Positions 24,708 to 35,456 of a stretch of DNA of 64,000 nt are shown one piece after another. Each line of letters begins with the position of its first letter. Position 1 is the stretch's first letter. This DNA is from Asterias rubens. Taxonomy: Eukaryota > Echinodermata > Asteroidea > Forcipulatida > Asteriidae. The translations under genes and the position numbers were made by a program. The stretch is taken from NCBI RefSeq assembly GCF_902459465.1, contig NW_022985722.1:58040-122039 (forward strand), read 5' to 3'. The notes under the pieces were generated by a model, which was given only the letters and a program-made list of their open reading frames with translations, was not told the DNA's origin and ran no database searches.

Positions 24708-25604
24708 ATTATTTTGAATGAACAATATTATTTAAACTGACTCTTATTTCTTTATTGGAGGAAAGATGTGACAAGTGAATCATCTTGTCTATGTCTAGCG
24801 CCCTCAGTTGGCAACTCCTACAACTGTATGGGTTATAGCCAGCTTAGACTGGGCCCCTGTATTTATCCGCAAGGATAAAGACGGGTCCCCGCCGCCAGAT
24901 CCAGCGATTCCATTGGATACAATGATATCATTGGATACGTGCAGTGACATGGACCTTTTTGCAGATAGCAAAAATCCGACGTCCCGCAAAGGATTGTGGG
25001 AAATATTTTGCACCTCCAGTTATACGGTCGTCACGTAACGTGTTAGTGTAAACAATAAGTTTGTAAACATTGACATCGTTTGTGGTGGACGGTCATGCTT
25101 CTGTGGCGGAAGACAGTTTCACCCACGAATGGGTGTACCTCCATGCTTTATTTAGCCATGTCAGATGTGTATTATTAATATAAAAAACTACGACAATAAT
25201 GCCATCGGACCAGTGTGCTTTGCGACTCAACGGAAGAAGTACGTACATACGTAGGTAGGCCTAGGTCCATGCATGTTTTTTTGACTTTGAATGAACACAA
25301 AGTAGTTTAATAAAATCATGACCGGGTCATGATTAAATCATCAAGCATGTCAAGCCCAACAAGCTGTAGGCTACAATTTGAGTATTGTATAGGCTAGATG
25401 TTTATTGTATGTGTGATTGGTGGTAGAAACTAAGAAAGAAACATAGGCCTATTCAATTCTATATTCCTCAACTTTTTTTAGAGATTATATTCAGAATATA
25501 ATATCAATATTCTGATAATGATACTGCTCATTAATTAGCTCATAGTCATATTAGTCATGACTGACTTTCAGGGCAGAGTGTTTGGTAATGATTTCCAAGG
25601 CAAA

Positions 25605-25870
25605 ATATCATTCATAAATACCTCAATCAGTTTCGCTACTGCATTCCTGTTGTGGTGGAGAGCGCTTCACGTGGGGTGGGGGTGTTTAAAGTTAACGAGT
25701 GATAAAGACCAGCTGGAGCTGTTTATAACCGGTTGTTTTCGGATATGTTTAGATGCATAATATGCGCTGGTCTTAGTGCTAGATGTTTCACCGTTACGGG
25801 CGATGTTGGTGAGTTGGCCGCGCTGGGTGTGAAAGCAAAACAAGAAACATCTTGCACCAAGACTAACTAC
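25605..25870 (+). repeat. Dispersed repeat, inverted match to 41960-42225
   Basis: ATACCTCAATCAGTTTCGCT, the CACGTGGGG tract, TTTATAACCGGTTGT and CTTGCACCAAGACTA also occur, inverted, in receptor intron 5 at 41960-42225. No protein is encoded. Confidence 0.6.
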
Positions 25871-26868
25871 GCACACACCACACAATGCATCCGAAAACTG
25901 TCTCAGTCATTAAAATGCAACACATGTCAGGTCATCAAATAAGATACGTAAAAGAGGAAACAAGGGCTGAACGACCACGACCCTGCCTGTTTTAAACGCC
26001 TTTCTAAGAACTTGTAACCACTCATTTATTCCCTTAGTTTTTGTCTGCTTTATCTTTCAGATAAGTACTTGTGCATCAACATGCTTCGTGACAGCACTCA
26101 TATTGGAAGCAGTTATTCTCCCAGTTCTGTGTTCACTCCAAAGATGTGATCTGTACTGTTGTTTTGTGGACTCGACCAACCACATCCTACTTCTTTTGCT
26201 GCAGGAGAGCTCATTGACCATCTTCTAAATTGACTAAAGGCTGTGTGTGACTGTGTGTGTGTGTCTTCATGCTCTTGAGGCCATTTTTGACTGATCACAC
26301 GTAAATTGGCGACGAAGAGATAAATGTTAATTGCAGAGTGAACTGTGACGCAAGCATTCTGTCGGCTGTTTGGGTTTGAAAACACCTAAAGGTATCGCAA
26401 GTGCTTCTAAATATGCCTGTGCGTGGCGTCCTGCGGTTGTAGGCTACAATTCTCAGAGAAAGTAGAAGTGTACAATACAAACAATAACACTGTCCAAACG
26501 TCCATTTCCACTGTCTTGCAGAGTTGAAAGCTTCATTTATTCTGGTTACTTAAATCATACAATAATACTTCATAATGCAAAGATTTAAATAATACCAAGG
26601 GTTGCAATTGCAAAGATCTAGAGGGTTGTAGTTAACCGCCTCAGTACAGTCAACATGAACAATACCTGAGGCAAACAAGGGTAGATAATAATTGAGTGAA
26701 GTAAACTGCAATGTAAGTGTTTTTAAGGGGCCATGAAAATACCAAGTGTGTTATAAAGTTAATATTACCAATTTAAATATTTGAAGAAAACAAATTAAAG
26801 GATGGAAATTGTAAATAAAAAAGTGCTTGTAAACAAATATATTGAACAAAAAGTGTGACAGGTTTGGA

Positions 26869-26874
26869 TTTATT
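26869..26874 (-). promoter_or_regulatory. Candidate polyadenylation signal
   Basis: AATAAA on the minus strand, about 160 bp beyond the stop codon of the candidate terminal exon at 27034-27210. Confidence 0.35.
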
Positions 26875-27033
26875 TTCAGCAAGAGTTAAATTATGTGTAC
26901 CCACAGTTATCAATGAAACCTTTAAACTCTCACCATAAAATGGGTCAAATAATTACAGATGCTGGTTAGATTGTGAACAATTGTTTTCACACCAACCCCG
27001 GGAGTTAAATTCACAACATGCATGATATAGCAT

Positions 27034-27210
27034 TCACAAACTAGAATTTGTCACAGGTTTTATACATAGCTGCAGTTTTATCATGGCACAGTCATCTTTA
27101 GATTCCATTCCAACCTGTGGGTGTAGCAGATAGTCTGACCCCTCTTCTAGAGTCTTTTTGTGAACAAGGACTCTGACATGCATGACGTGTTTGCCAAAGG
27201 TGGCTGCAGC
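27034..27210 (-). CDS. Candidate terminal exon of an unrecognised host gene
   Basis: Minus strand, open for about 58 codons to a TGA at 27034-27036. The translation is of ordinary protein composition (ending DDCAMIKLQLCIKPVTNSSL). Acceptors TTATTAAG (exon from 27209) or CTGCAG (from 27203) are both phase-compatible with the donor at 28491. I do not recognise the protein. A polyadenylation signal lies downstream at 26869. Support is limited to open frame, composition and splice phase; transcript data would settle it. Confidence 0.42.
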   Translation of the reverse strand, partial: AAATFGKHVMHVRVLVHKKTLEEGSDYLLHPQVGMESKDDCAMIKLQLCIKPVTNSSL

Positions 27211-28491
27211 TTAATAAATATCAATTGTTTTAATGTTGGCTTTGTGAAGTCATGAGACAGCTTCATACATTACAAATTGCCTCTGGCAGTACTGAACCCA
27301 TTATTAGTGGGCCCTGAACCACCTGACCACAGTGCCAGTCTACTTACTTGTTAATTTAAATCCAAATTTTGAAGATGCAGAGTTTGCAGAGAATCACATT
27401 TAAGTGCTCACAATACTTCTTCTTTGATGGCAAGGTTTGAAATGACTTTTCACCCACTTAAACTACAAAATGAGACCTATCAGTATATAAGTTTAGAATC
27501 AGGTTTAACAGATGTACACATATAGCCTATTATTTATAAAGAATATAAAAGCGAGTTACTGTATAAATAGTCCTCTCAATATGGCTTTTTATTAGTCTAT
27601 CATAACCAAAAATTAAATTAATTGGGATAGTTGCCCCCAAAATAATAAAGTTAAATGGTAACAATTTCCAAGTAAAACCAAAAGGAATTATTTTTTGAGG
27701 ATGCCCAATGCAGAGTTTTTTTTTTTTTTATTGAATAAATCAAACTTGAAAAAAAAAAAAATATATATATTCTTTTTTCAAATTCCTACCTTTCGAATTA
27801 CAAACCTACAAAAACTCATAGTCTCATATCATATATGATAAAATTATAGACATAACAAACATACCATTATTACAGTACCAGTAGGGTCTAACAATAAAGC
27901 TTACAACTTGATGCTTTATGGTACAGTGTACTAAAAGTATCATTTTTGTAATACATGCACAAATGCTAGGACTACTTATAAGTTCTAGAAACTAGAAGTA
28001 TGCTAGGACCTACACCAGAACCTTGTCGTACTTGTCATGTCATGATCTACGGTATAACCATGGAGGTAGAAATAGATTTATATTAATAAATATAAGTATA
28101 AACCACAATTACTTAGTCACTTTTTGTCACTTTAATTTTGAACCATATCAGTGGTAGACCTAAAAAGTTGATGGTGTGAGAAATAAGGAAAAAGTATCAT
28201 CTGCCACATAAAGTTTTAAAAATGTACAACTACCATGTATGATTGAAAGCTATGCTATTTACGTCCACGTCATTGCTGATTAGTGGCATACAATTACAGA
28301 TACAATCTAATCAAGACAATGTAACCATTGATGGGCTTTATCCATAGAGCTATGGCACAATGTATATCTAGACTCTAGTCTAGACCAGGAATAAGAAATG
28401 ATTGTATTTTTTGTAAAACAGTCATGACAGTCCTCGATCATCATGACCTTGGCAATGTTTCTCTGTTTTGTAACAGAAAAAAATGTCTTAC

Positions 28492-28574
28492 TTTTGTCAT
28501 GGAGGTCCTCCATGCTTTTGTCGAAGGATAATAAATGTTGGTGCTGTCCCATCCAGTGACGTTGTGTCTGTTGA
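28492..28574 (-). CDS. Candidate internal exon of the same unrecognised gene
   Basis: Minus strand. It may start after ACAAG (28574) or CAACAG (28567). The frame reads WMGQHQHLLSFDKSMEDLHD and ends in phase 1 before a strong donor GTAAGA at 28491. It would join the candidate terminal exon across a ~1.28-kb intron. Without splicing the frame continues to 28307, so a short unspliced ORF is the alternative. A Penelope-like element lies immediately upstream in the gene's sense. Confidence 0.35.
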
Positions 28575-28785
28575 CTTGTAGTAAATTGAAAATTGTATTG
28601 TATTAATACGATTCCAATTATAGTAACTGTGCTGTACTATTTCCACCGTTGTTTTTGTAAACATGGTGTTTATGGGAAATAGTTTAACCAGGAGGTGTGA
28701 CCCTTTAAGACCAAGTTGGTCTGTATGTGAACGAAAATGTTTTCGAGATTTAGGATATTTTTTGCAGATCCTTGGGTAGCAATAA

Positions 28786-30994
28786 CTAGTTTTCGGAAGT
28801 CATGTAAGCTTCCTCGTCAGTTGCATGTAATGTTGATTCTCTGAATCGGGTAATCTCTTGTTTACATCTTGAAAAAGATGTGGAGAGCAACCAATATGGT
28901 GGGGTTTTTGACATAGCCGTGGGTATGTTTGTATGTTTGAATAGATAACCAAGGCATGTACCGTTTGTTGGATAGTATTCAAAGTAGAGCAATCAAATCC
29001 TCTAGTGTTTCTTGTAATTCCATAGAATTATTTTCGGGGGAGGGATCGTCGATGTCGCTTTCGGACTCAGTTGTGTCCGGTGGCAACTTGGCTCTGATGA
29101 TCTTTTCCCGTATTTTTTTTGTCTTTTTTGAAAGCAATGAACGGTGTGTTCGGAAAGATTTCCGTGAGTGTTTCATCGCTATGGATTAGAGGCCAGTGTT
29201 TAGTGATTGCCCGTGATATATCCTTGTGGGAAAAGGCCGGGTTGTATGTTGTCGTGAAGACGAGAGGTGATTTATTTTTTTGCTGGTGTACTTCCAGTGG
29301 TTTGTGAATCATGTTAGCACGTTCATGATGTGATACTTTTTGTATCTGAGTGTTTATTTCATCATGCGTGTAACCTCTTGCTGTTAATTTGTTTGTGAAG
29401 GTCTCGACTTTCTCTTGAAAATCCTCAATGTTGTTGGTGTTTCTTGCAAAGCGGAGGGTTTCCCCGTATATGAATGCGTTGAAAACATGTGGTGGGTGAG
29501 ATGAGGATTTGTGAAGGTATTGATATGTTTCTGTGGGTTTGGTGTAGACCTTGGTGTCTAGTATACCAGTTTCACGGAATCTGTTACCTTTGAATATAGT
29601 TAGGTCGAGATAGTTCACTGAACAGTTTGAGGCCTCAAAAGTGAATTTGAGGGTAGGGTGCATTTGATTCATGGTATTTACCAGGTTTTTGAATTCTTCA
29701 ATATTACCGCTATAGATTATGAGAATGTCGTCTCTATATAGCGCCACCAAGTGAGTATATTGTCAGCTTGTTGGAGGATTCGATTTTCGAGATCATGGAG
29801 TGTTATGTCACCAGGGCTGGCTGTAGAGCCCATGGCACAACCGACTTTCTGTAGGAAATATTTATTTCCGAATTGGAAACAATTTCTCCCAATGATGAGT
29901 TCCAGAAGAGTACGGATGTATGAGGAATGTGGTTTGTTAATGGCATATTGATGGTTTGTTCGTTCGAGCGCATTGCATACACAATTAATTGCCTCTGTTT
30001 GGCGGACATTTGTGTACATTGAGACAACATCAATGCTGGTAATAAGTACATCTTGTGGAAATGATGTTTCTTCAAGTTTACGCAATAGGTCTGTTGTGTC
30101 ACGGACATATGTGGGTTGCGAGGTAACTATCGGAAGGAGAAAGTAATCCACGAATTCAGAAATCTTTGCTGTGGGGCTTGTGCATCCGCTGATAATGGGT
30201 CTACCAATGAAATGTTCTCCTGGTGGTGGAGTTTTGTGTATTTTTGGTAGAAAGTACATTGTCGGGCACACCACTTTCTGTTTGAGGGGGTCGAGGTACT
30301 CATATGTTTTGCGGTTGATGATGTTTTGGTTGGCCATTTTCGTAAGGACATTATGAACTAGTTGACTCGTGTCTTGTGTAATATCTTGTTCTAGCTGTTG
30401 ATAATGCTGAGAACTAAGATGGCGGAAGCCAACGGCTAGATAGTCAGGAGTGTTCATAATGCATATTCCTCTGCCTTTGTCGTATGGTTTGATCACGATT
30501 TGGTTGTTGTTTTTCAACTGTAGAAGAGCTGATCTTTGTTTCTTAGTCATATTGTTTGTTTGTTGTTTTAAACGAATATGAGCAAGTTCGAATTTTGTGG
30601 CTTCCAGATAATCTTCAAGTTTGATATTGAAGGTTGATTTGGGAGACCAGGTGGATGGTGTTTGGAAGGGTTGTGTTCGGGAAGTTTTGTTATGCATAAG
30701 GTATTTTACTCTCATTCTTCGATTGAAGGTGTTTATATCTATCAAAAGAGAACGGCGTGTTGGTTTGGCTGGGGTGGGAACGAAATTTAAACCTTTACCT
30801 AGTGCGATTTTCTGATCTATAGAAAGTTCAACACTGGAAAGGTTCGTTATGTATTGTTCGCTTTGATTAGCCAAATCTGATAACAGATCATGTTGTCTCT
30901 GTTGGGACAGGGTTGAGCAGTGGCGAGAAAAGCGATTGGCTTTTCTATGGGTCCGTGCGAGTGACTTTCTTTTATTATGTTTTCGATTCACCAT
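28786..30994 (-). pseudogene. Penelope-like element reverse transcriptase, frameshifted
   Basis: From ATG 30994 the frame covers a basic N-terminus and RT motifs typical of Penelope-like elements: YFLPKIHKTPPPGEHFIGRP, SCT-type SGCTSPTAKISEFVDY, TSIDVVSMYTNV and VGCAMGSTASPGD. At about 29731-29734 an extra dinucleotide (GAGAC instead of GAC) breaks the frame inside the catalytic Y-x-D-D motif. The protein resumes as 29067-29750 with CKPTE-type VYTKPTETYQYLHKSSSHPP and FARN. A second frame change lies in the A-run near 29115-29128, after which REKIIRAKLPP follows. No GIY-YIG endonuclease is seen; the 28786-28980 part looks like tail sequence. The exact element ends are not determined. Confidence 0.85.
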
Positions 30995-31899
30995 GTTTAT
31001 TGTGTATTGGGAATGATGTTTATTTATTAAATATATCTGCTAAGATGATAGCAGATTAATTTAAAAATGACACAGTTTAAACGTATTTGAATCTCTCTTT
31101 GGAAGATGGGGTGGTCTTGAAAAAGACCGGTTGTTTTGTGTTGAGAGTCAGTGGCTTTCTTCTCGTTTTCTCTTGTTCTTTCCAGGAGCTGGTTTGGGTC
31201 GATTTTATTTTGTCGAAGTATTTATCAGCACACGTCGGAGTCACTGGTGGGAAGTTTTGGTTGTTATTTCCGATCCCTCGAGGGTGACTGATGGTTGCGG
31301 GAGGGTCACTGATCCGTGTTGCAACTTCTCGCCATTGACCTTGTCAATGTCAGACGCCCTAAAAACAGTAATTTTATCGCGAAAAAATGTCGCCTTTGGA
31401 GTTTGTCTTTAACTACTGTGTCTTGGCACATTCACTTTAGCTAAAGATTACCTTAGTTCGTCTATGCCAGAACTATTTATTCTATCAAGCAGCTCTTTCT
31501 CGGTCACTCCTGCCACATCCATTTTGCAAACCGATCGATCGTGTGTACGAACGTTGAACGTTGTTTACTTTTTTGAGCGAGGTGCCAAATTTTTCCCACA
31601 GTCCTTTGTGCGCACATGCGCAGTTGTTCAAAATTGCTATCTGCAATAAGGTCTATGCACAAACAGTACATGCAGTAGTACTGCCCCGCCTCGCCTGTCG
31701 TCGCGTATCTCGTGAAATGAGGGAGATTCAAGGTCAAACTACACGCCGGATTTTGCTGCCGGTCTCTGGCGTTACTCACGAGCCTCGAAGAATGACGTCA
31801 GACGTTCAGGCTAAAGCTAGCTAGCTGTACCATAGAGCACAGTACTCTATGGCTGTATACACAGCTCACATCTCATATTAGCCATTACTTCCTAGATAA
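30995..31899. other. Intergenic stretch upstream of receptor gene 1
   Basis: No gene seen. It contains a hairpin around CCATAGAGCACAGTACTCTATGG-type sequence near 31833-31853. This upstream DNA is not shared with the 5' flank of receptor gene 2. Confidence 0.45.
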
Positions 31900-31927
31900 T
31901 TATCTGTGTATTGAGGAGAGAACAACT

Positions 31928-32028
31928 ATGTTTGTATTCCCTCATTATTCGTCAATACTCCTGATTCTACTGGTGAGTGTGACGATATGTTGCACTCAGG
32001 AGCTCAGTGGACATATGTGCACTTATTA
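31928..32028 (+). CDS. Receptor gene 1 exon 1: signal peptide and EMI start
   Basis: The ATG at 31928 opens a hydrophobic signal peptide (SSILLILLVSVTICC) followed by QELSGHMCTY, the first conserved Cys of an EMI domain. The exon ends in phase 2 at 32028. The donor here is GTGATT, weaker than the GTGAGT at the matching site in gene 2 (49721). An alternative donor GTGAGT at 31973 would cut the exon inside the signal peptide and leave the wrong phase for exon 2. Gene 1 may therefore splice less efficiently. Confidence 0.7.
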
Positions 32029-32550
32029 GTGATTATAATCAGTTGGAGATAGTTGTAATATTTACTGATTTCCTCATTTTGCATTGCGACTTCATGTATG
32101 CAGGATTGTCCAAGCTTACGTTATTGAGTCTCATGATAGGTTTTCTCGGTCAAATTCAGCAAATGAGCAGGCAATTTCCTGCGTTCGAATTAAAGCTGTT
32201 TTGCCGGAACAGTTGCCTAGTACAGTTTATCTGTTTATTCGCATTTCGTTAGTCGTACTCATTGGAATTCTCATTTTAGCGACATTGATTGCCTCTATAC
32301 GAAATTGAAAATAACCAAATGAGCAAAATCTACAGTCGAACCAGCTTTGTTAATTAAGTTTTATTTCGAGCATCGAAGAAAAACTCATTTATCCACGGCA
32401 AATAGTGATCCGGTCCGCTAGGCCTCATTGTCTCCTTGTTTTGGAGACGCACGGTCTGGACCAATCATGATGCGTGTTTTTAAAGGTTCTATCAATTTGA
32501 AGGACCAATCACAACCGGCGTGTAGGTCGATAACGCTTCGGTAAGCATTG

Positions 32551-32839
32551 TAGTCTTGGTTCCAAGACCATTGGTGTTGCGCGGTCACACACAACCAACG
32601 TTCCGATCTATGCACGGCAAAAACTGTACATGTACACGCTTAGTAATGACCGAACGCTATAGCGGGCGCTCTGTTTCTCTGATTTTCGGATCTCTTCTCA
32701 ACATGAGATCATAATCAGAGAAACAGAGCGCCCGCTAGCGTTCGGTCATTACAAAGCGTGTACAGTTTTTGCCGTGCATAGATCGGAACGTTGGTTGTGT
32801 GTGACCGCGCAACACCAATGGTCTTGGAACCAAGACTAT
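32551..32839. repeat. Inverted repeat, ~135-bp arms
   Basis: Arms 32551-32692 and 32708-32839 share CGGGCGCTCTGTTTCTCTGA and GTTGCGCGGTCACACACAAC in opposite orientation, with a ~15-bp loop. It lies in the segment of intron 1 present only in gene 1. Confidence 0.75.
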
Positions 32840-33005
32840 AAGCATTGTTGCAGTTCACTCTCTGTCTCGGCAACGGATAGAGAGGGCCAAAACAAGTTTT
32901 TCTCGATTTTCTCTTACCAGAATTTTTCGAACTGTACGATCGCGGTTCAAAAACTACATAAATATTCGGCAGTAAGCGTAAGTTACTTTGGTAGCAAGCT
33001 AAATT

Positions 33006-33374
33006 ATGGGCAGAAAACGGGCTCAGAAGCGAAATGAGGGACCGCAATCAACAAACTCACGAACACTCACTGATGGGCAAGGCCATGGACGACAAACAAG
33101 GGCACAAACCCGTGCAACTCAACGTTTGGCTGCTGATCAAGTTACGGTGCGCAACCTACGCACCCACGAACACCAGGTGACGGCAGATATCCACCCAGAA
33201 CCACGGGCACAACCAGGGCGAGACCATCCGTGGGTTGAACGAGACATCGATCGGAGGCCACTGGCAGAAACCGATCAAGACCCAGCACCGGTAACGGGTC
33301 AGCGACGGCAACCAGGGCCGTCACCAGGGACACAGCCCGTTCAACAAACCACCAGCGACGTGCCGCTATTTTAA
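33006..33374 (+). CDS. Uncharacterised 122-residue ORF in the gene-1-only segment
   Basis: ATG at 33006 to TAA at 33372-33374. The protein is strongly hydrophilic, rich in Arg, Gln, Thr and Pro (for example GHGRQTRAQTRATQRL and RRQPGPSPGTQPVQQ), with no membrane segment and no domain I recognise. Its GC content exceeds that of its surroundings. It may be the start of a retroelement gag-like protein or a chance frame inside the intron-1 element. No promoter or partner frame is seen. Confidence 0.3.
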   Translation: MGRKRAQKRNEGPQSTNSRTLTDGQGHGRQTRAQTRATQRLAADQVTVRNLRTHEHQVTADIHPEPRAQPGRDHPWVERDIDRRPLAETDQDPAPVTGQRRQPGPSPGTQPVQQTTSDVPLF

Positions 33375-34883
33375 TGACAGTGTTGTAATCGTGGTAGTAA
33401 TAGTGCAGGGACAAACGATCAACCTCAAGTAGAGAGAATTCCTTTAGCGAAATTACCATTTTAAGCAGCATTAAATTTCGCGCGAAATAGAATGGTTTGA
33501 AGGTAAAATTGGCTTTCCTTTTTGCCGAAATTGACCGAGAAAACCTATATCATTATCTTCCAACTGTTTTTAAAACAGTTTAATGTAAATAATCACTGTG
33601 CAACAAGTACCTATTAAACCATTTTACTCCGTGAACCCTCCATTTTGATTTCATTCAAGTATTTTTATGTTTTGCTTGTCAATTGGGAAAGGTTGTTGGA
33701 CAGGTGCAAACTGGATAATTGGGGAAAATAAATATTGGGAAAACTGGACGAGGCAAAAAAAGGGGGAGGGGGTAGGGGTGTAGCTGGCAGCAAAGGACCA
33801 AGTAGCCGGCGAAATAGACCGATTGCGCTCCGTGCTAACGGTAAACAAACACAGCGTACTGCATTCAAACGTGCGTTAAAAAGACATAATTACTGTTGTA
33901 ATTTTCGGCTAAAAAGGGACTTAATTGTCAAAATCATCACTGACGAATATTCCGGAGTTTGTAAAATGAGACCTTACCGGTGGCTGAACAATGCCAGTAA
34001 TGGGTAAACACAGTTCTACCAAGTAGGACATTTCAAGAGAATTTTAACACGATGTCATGTGTTTGTGCAAGGAAAGTGTGGTTTTTCATTGCCCTCGTTG
34101 TAATGATTTTGATGCCAACATTTTCAATGAAAATCTCATTAAGAAGCTGCAAATCCCTTTATTTTCACCCTCAAAATATTTGATAAGAAGGGGTAGCTGT
34201 CAGCTATGAGTAGGACAACTTTGCGATCTCCCTCGTCATTGCCCAACTTAACGCCGTGCACAACGCAAAATCCACGGCACGTGAGCTCGCTCAAACCTCA
34301 GTATTACGTATAGTCTAACCAATACTCTCAAAAGAAACCTCTTTTGTAGTAAAAATACTGGGAACATCAAACAGCAAATGTGATTTAAATCAATGCCACA
34401 ATATTCAACTTTATAAAAGGGCTCCGTTTTTAGTTTTAATTTTTATTTATTGAAAATACAGCCAATATTGGTCCATCGGCACGAGTCTTCCCATGTATTT
34501 ACTGTGTAGCTGTGTTTTTCTATACCCAGTATAGGCCACGTGATCACATGTAAAAATTGGTAGCGCAATCGGTCTAGTGCCGGCAGCCGGTCGGTGCTTC
34601 TCGACAACACTGTGTGTGAAAGTTCTGACTTTTACAACGATTCTTAAAAGTGACCGAGTTTCAAATCGATATTTAGTGTAAGTTGTTTTTATGATCCGTG
34701 TTCCGGTTGTCGGATTGTTGTGTTTTATCCACTTAAACATACGCAAAGTTCTATCGTGAATAAAGAGATTTCTGACCACCCCCCCCCCTTCCGTCCCTCA
34801 CCTGAACTAACTTGTGAACTATACATCTACTGTTTTCAGACTTCCTTGTTTATTTTGTCATTTATTTTCATAATCTTCTAAAG

Positions 34884-34970
34884 TGTAACGGGAGTAGAAA
34901 CTGCTGAAGTGTTTAGAACAACAATTTCGCATGACTGTGCAGACGGACAACTTGAATGTGAAGTTACAAA
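34884..34970 (+). CDS. Receptor gene 1 exon 2A: EMI domain, middle part
   Basis: 87 nt, phase 2 to phase 2. The acceptor is ATCTTCTAAAG and the donor GTGAGT. It encodes VTGVETAEVFRTTISHDCAD and onward with two Cys, in the pattern of EMI domains after their first C-x-Y. Because the exon is symmetric, either 2A, 2B or both could be included without breaking the frame. Confidence 0.65.
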
Positions 34971-35093
34971 GTGAGTCGTACCTTTTGCTTTGTAAATAAC
35001 TTATGACATCGTCAGCGTGAAAGTTCATCTGTGTTGGTATTTAGATACAATTTTGATTTAACTCTTGATCACAACACTGAAAATAATTTCATA

Positions 35094-35133
35094 CCTGAAA
35101 TTTTCGACCGACACTTCGGTCTTCATCAGCAGG
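35094..35133 (-). ncRNA. Hammerhead-ribozyme-like motif (unit 1)
   Basis: On the minus strand: helix I strand CCTG, core CTGATGA, one extra A, helix II GACCGA/TCGGTC with loop AGTG, core GAAA, a minimal palindromic AATT helix III, then T and the other helix I strand CAGG. This is the layout of minimal type I hammerheads reported in Penelope-like elements. The extra A before helix II and H17 = U are departures from the strongest consensus. The core overlaps the stop codon of the GIY-YIG frame in unit 2. Confidence 0.55.
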
Positions 35134-35206
35134 ATGACGCGGATGTTGAACCCGTGACCTCGCGGACACGTGATCCCAAGACACTTATTTTCATAATCTT
35201 CTAAAG

Positions 35207-35293
35207 TGTAACGGGAGTAGAAACTGCTCAAATGTTTAGAACAACAATTTCGCATGACTGTGCAGACGGACAACTTGAATGTGAAGTTATAAA
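35207..35293 (+). CDS. Receptor gene 1 exon 2B: duplicated EMI exon
   Basis: Tandem copy of exon 2A, 323 bp downstream, with the same 87-nt length, acceptor, donor GTGAGT and phase. It differs from 2A at three bases, all amino-acid changing: Glu to Gln, Val to Met and Thr to Ile. Mutually exclusive or cassette use is possible and cannot be judged from DNA. Confidence 0.55.
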
Positions 35294-35416
35294 GTGAGTC
35301 GTACCTTTTGCTTTGTAAATAACTTATGATATCGTCAGCGTGAAAGTTCATCTGTGTTGGTATTTAGATACAATTTTGATTTAACTCTTGATCACAACAC
35401 TGAAAATAATTTCATA

Positions 35417-35456
35417 CCTGAAATTTTCGACCGACACTTCGGTCTTCATCAGCAGG
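35417..35456 (-). ncRNA. Hammerhead-ribozyme-like motif (unit 2)
   Basis: Same 40-nt motif as at 35094-35133, here still attached to the Penelope element: the TGA stop of the GIY-YIG frame falls inside the conserved CTGATGA. Helix I CCTG/CAGG, helix II of 6 bp and GAAA are intact. Confidence 0.57.

Larger units (their letters stand above)
32136..33548. mobile_element. Intron-1 element with ATAGGTTTTCTCGGTCAA termini
   Basis: The left terminus ATAGGTTTTCTCGGTCAA and the inverted right terminus ATAGGTTTTCTCGGTCAATT bound 1.41 kb in gene 1. In gene 2 the same element (49844-50094) is only 251 bp. The 1,168-bp difference lies exactly between two TTTAGCGA octamers (32275 and 33443). Related ends occur in intron 6 (42488-44554) and at 24707. 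Confidence 0.65.

Noticed and set aside
24808..25038. 76-residue open frame starting MATPTTVWV
   Set aside because: No recognisable domain, no splice signals or partner exon; probably chance.
35058..35351. 97-residue minus-strand frame across the duplicated unit
   Set aside because: Antisense shadow of receptor exon 2B and the Penelope tail.
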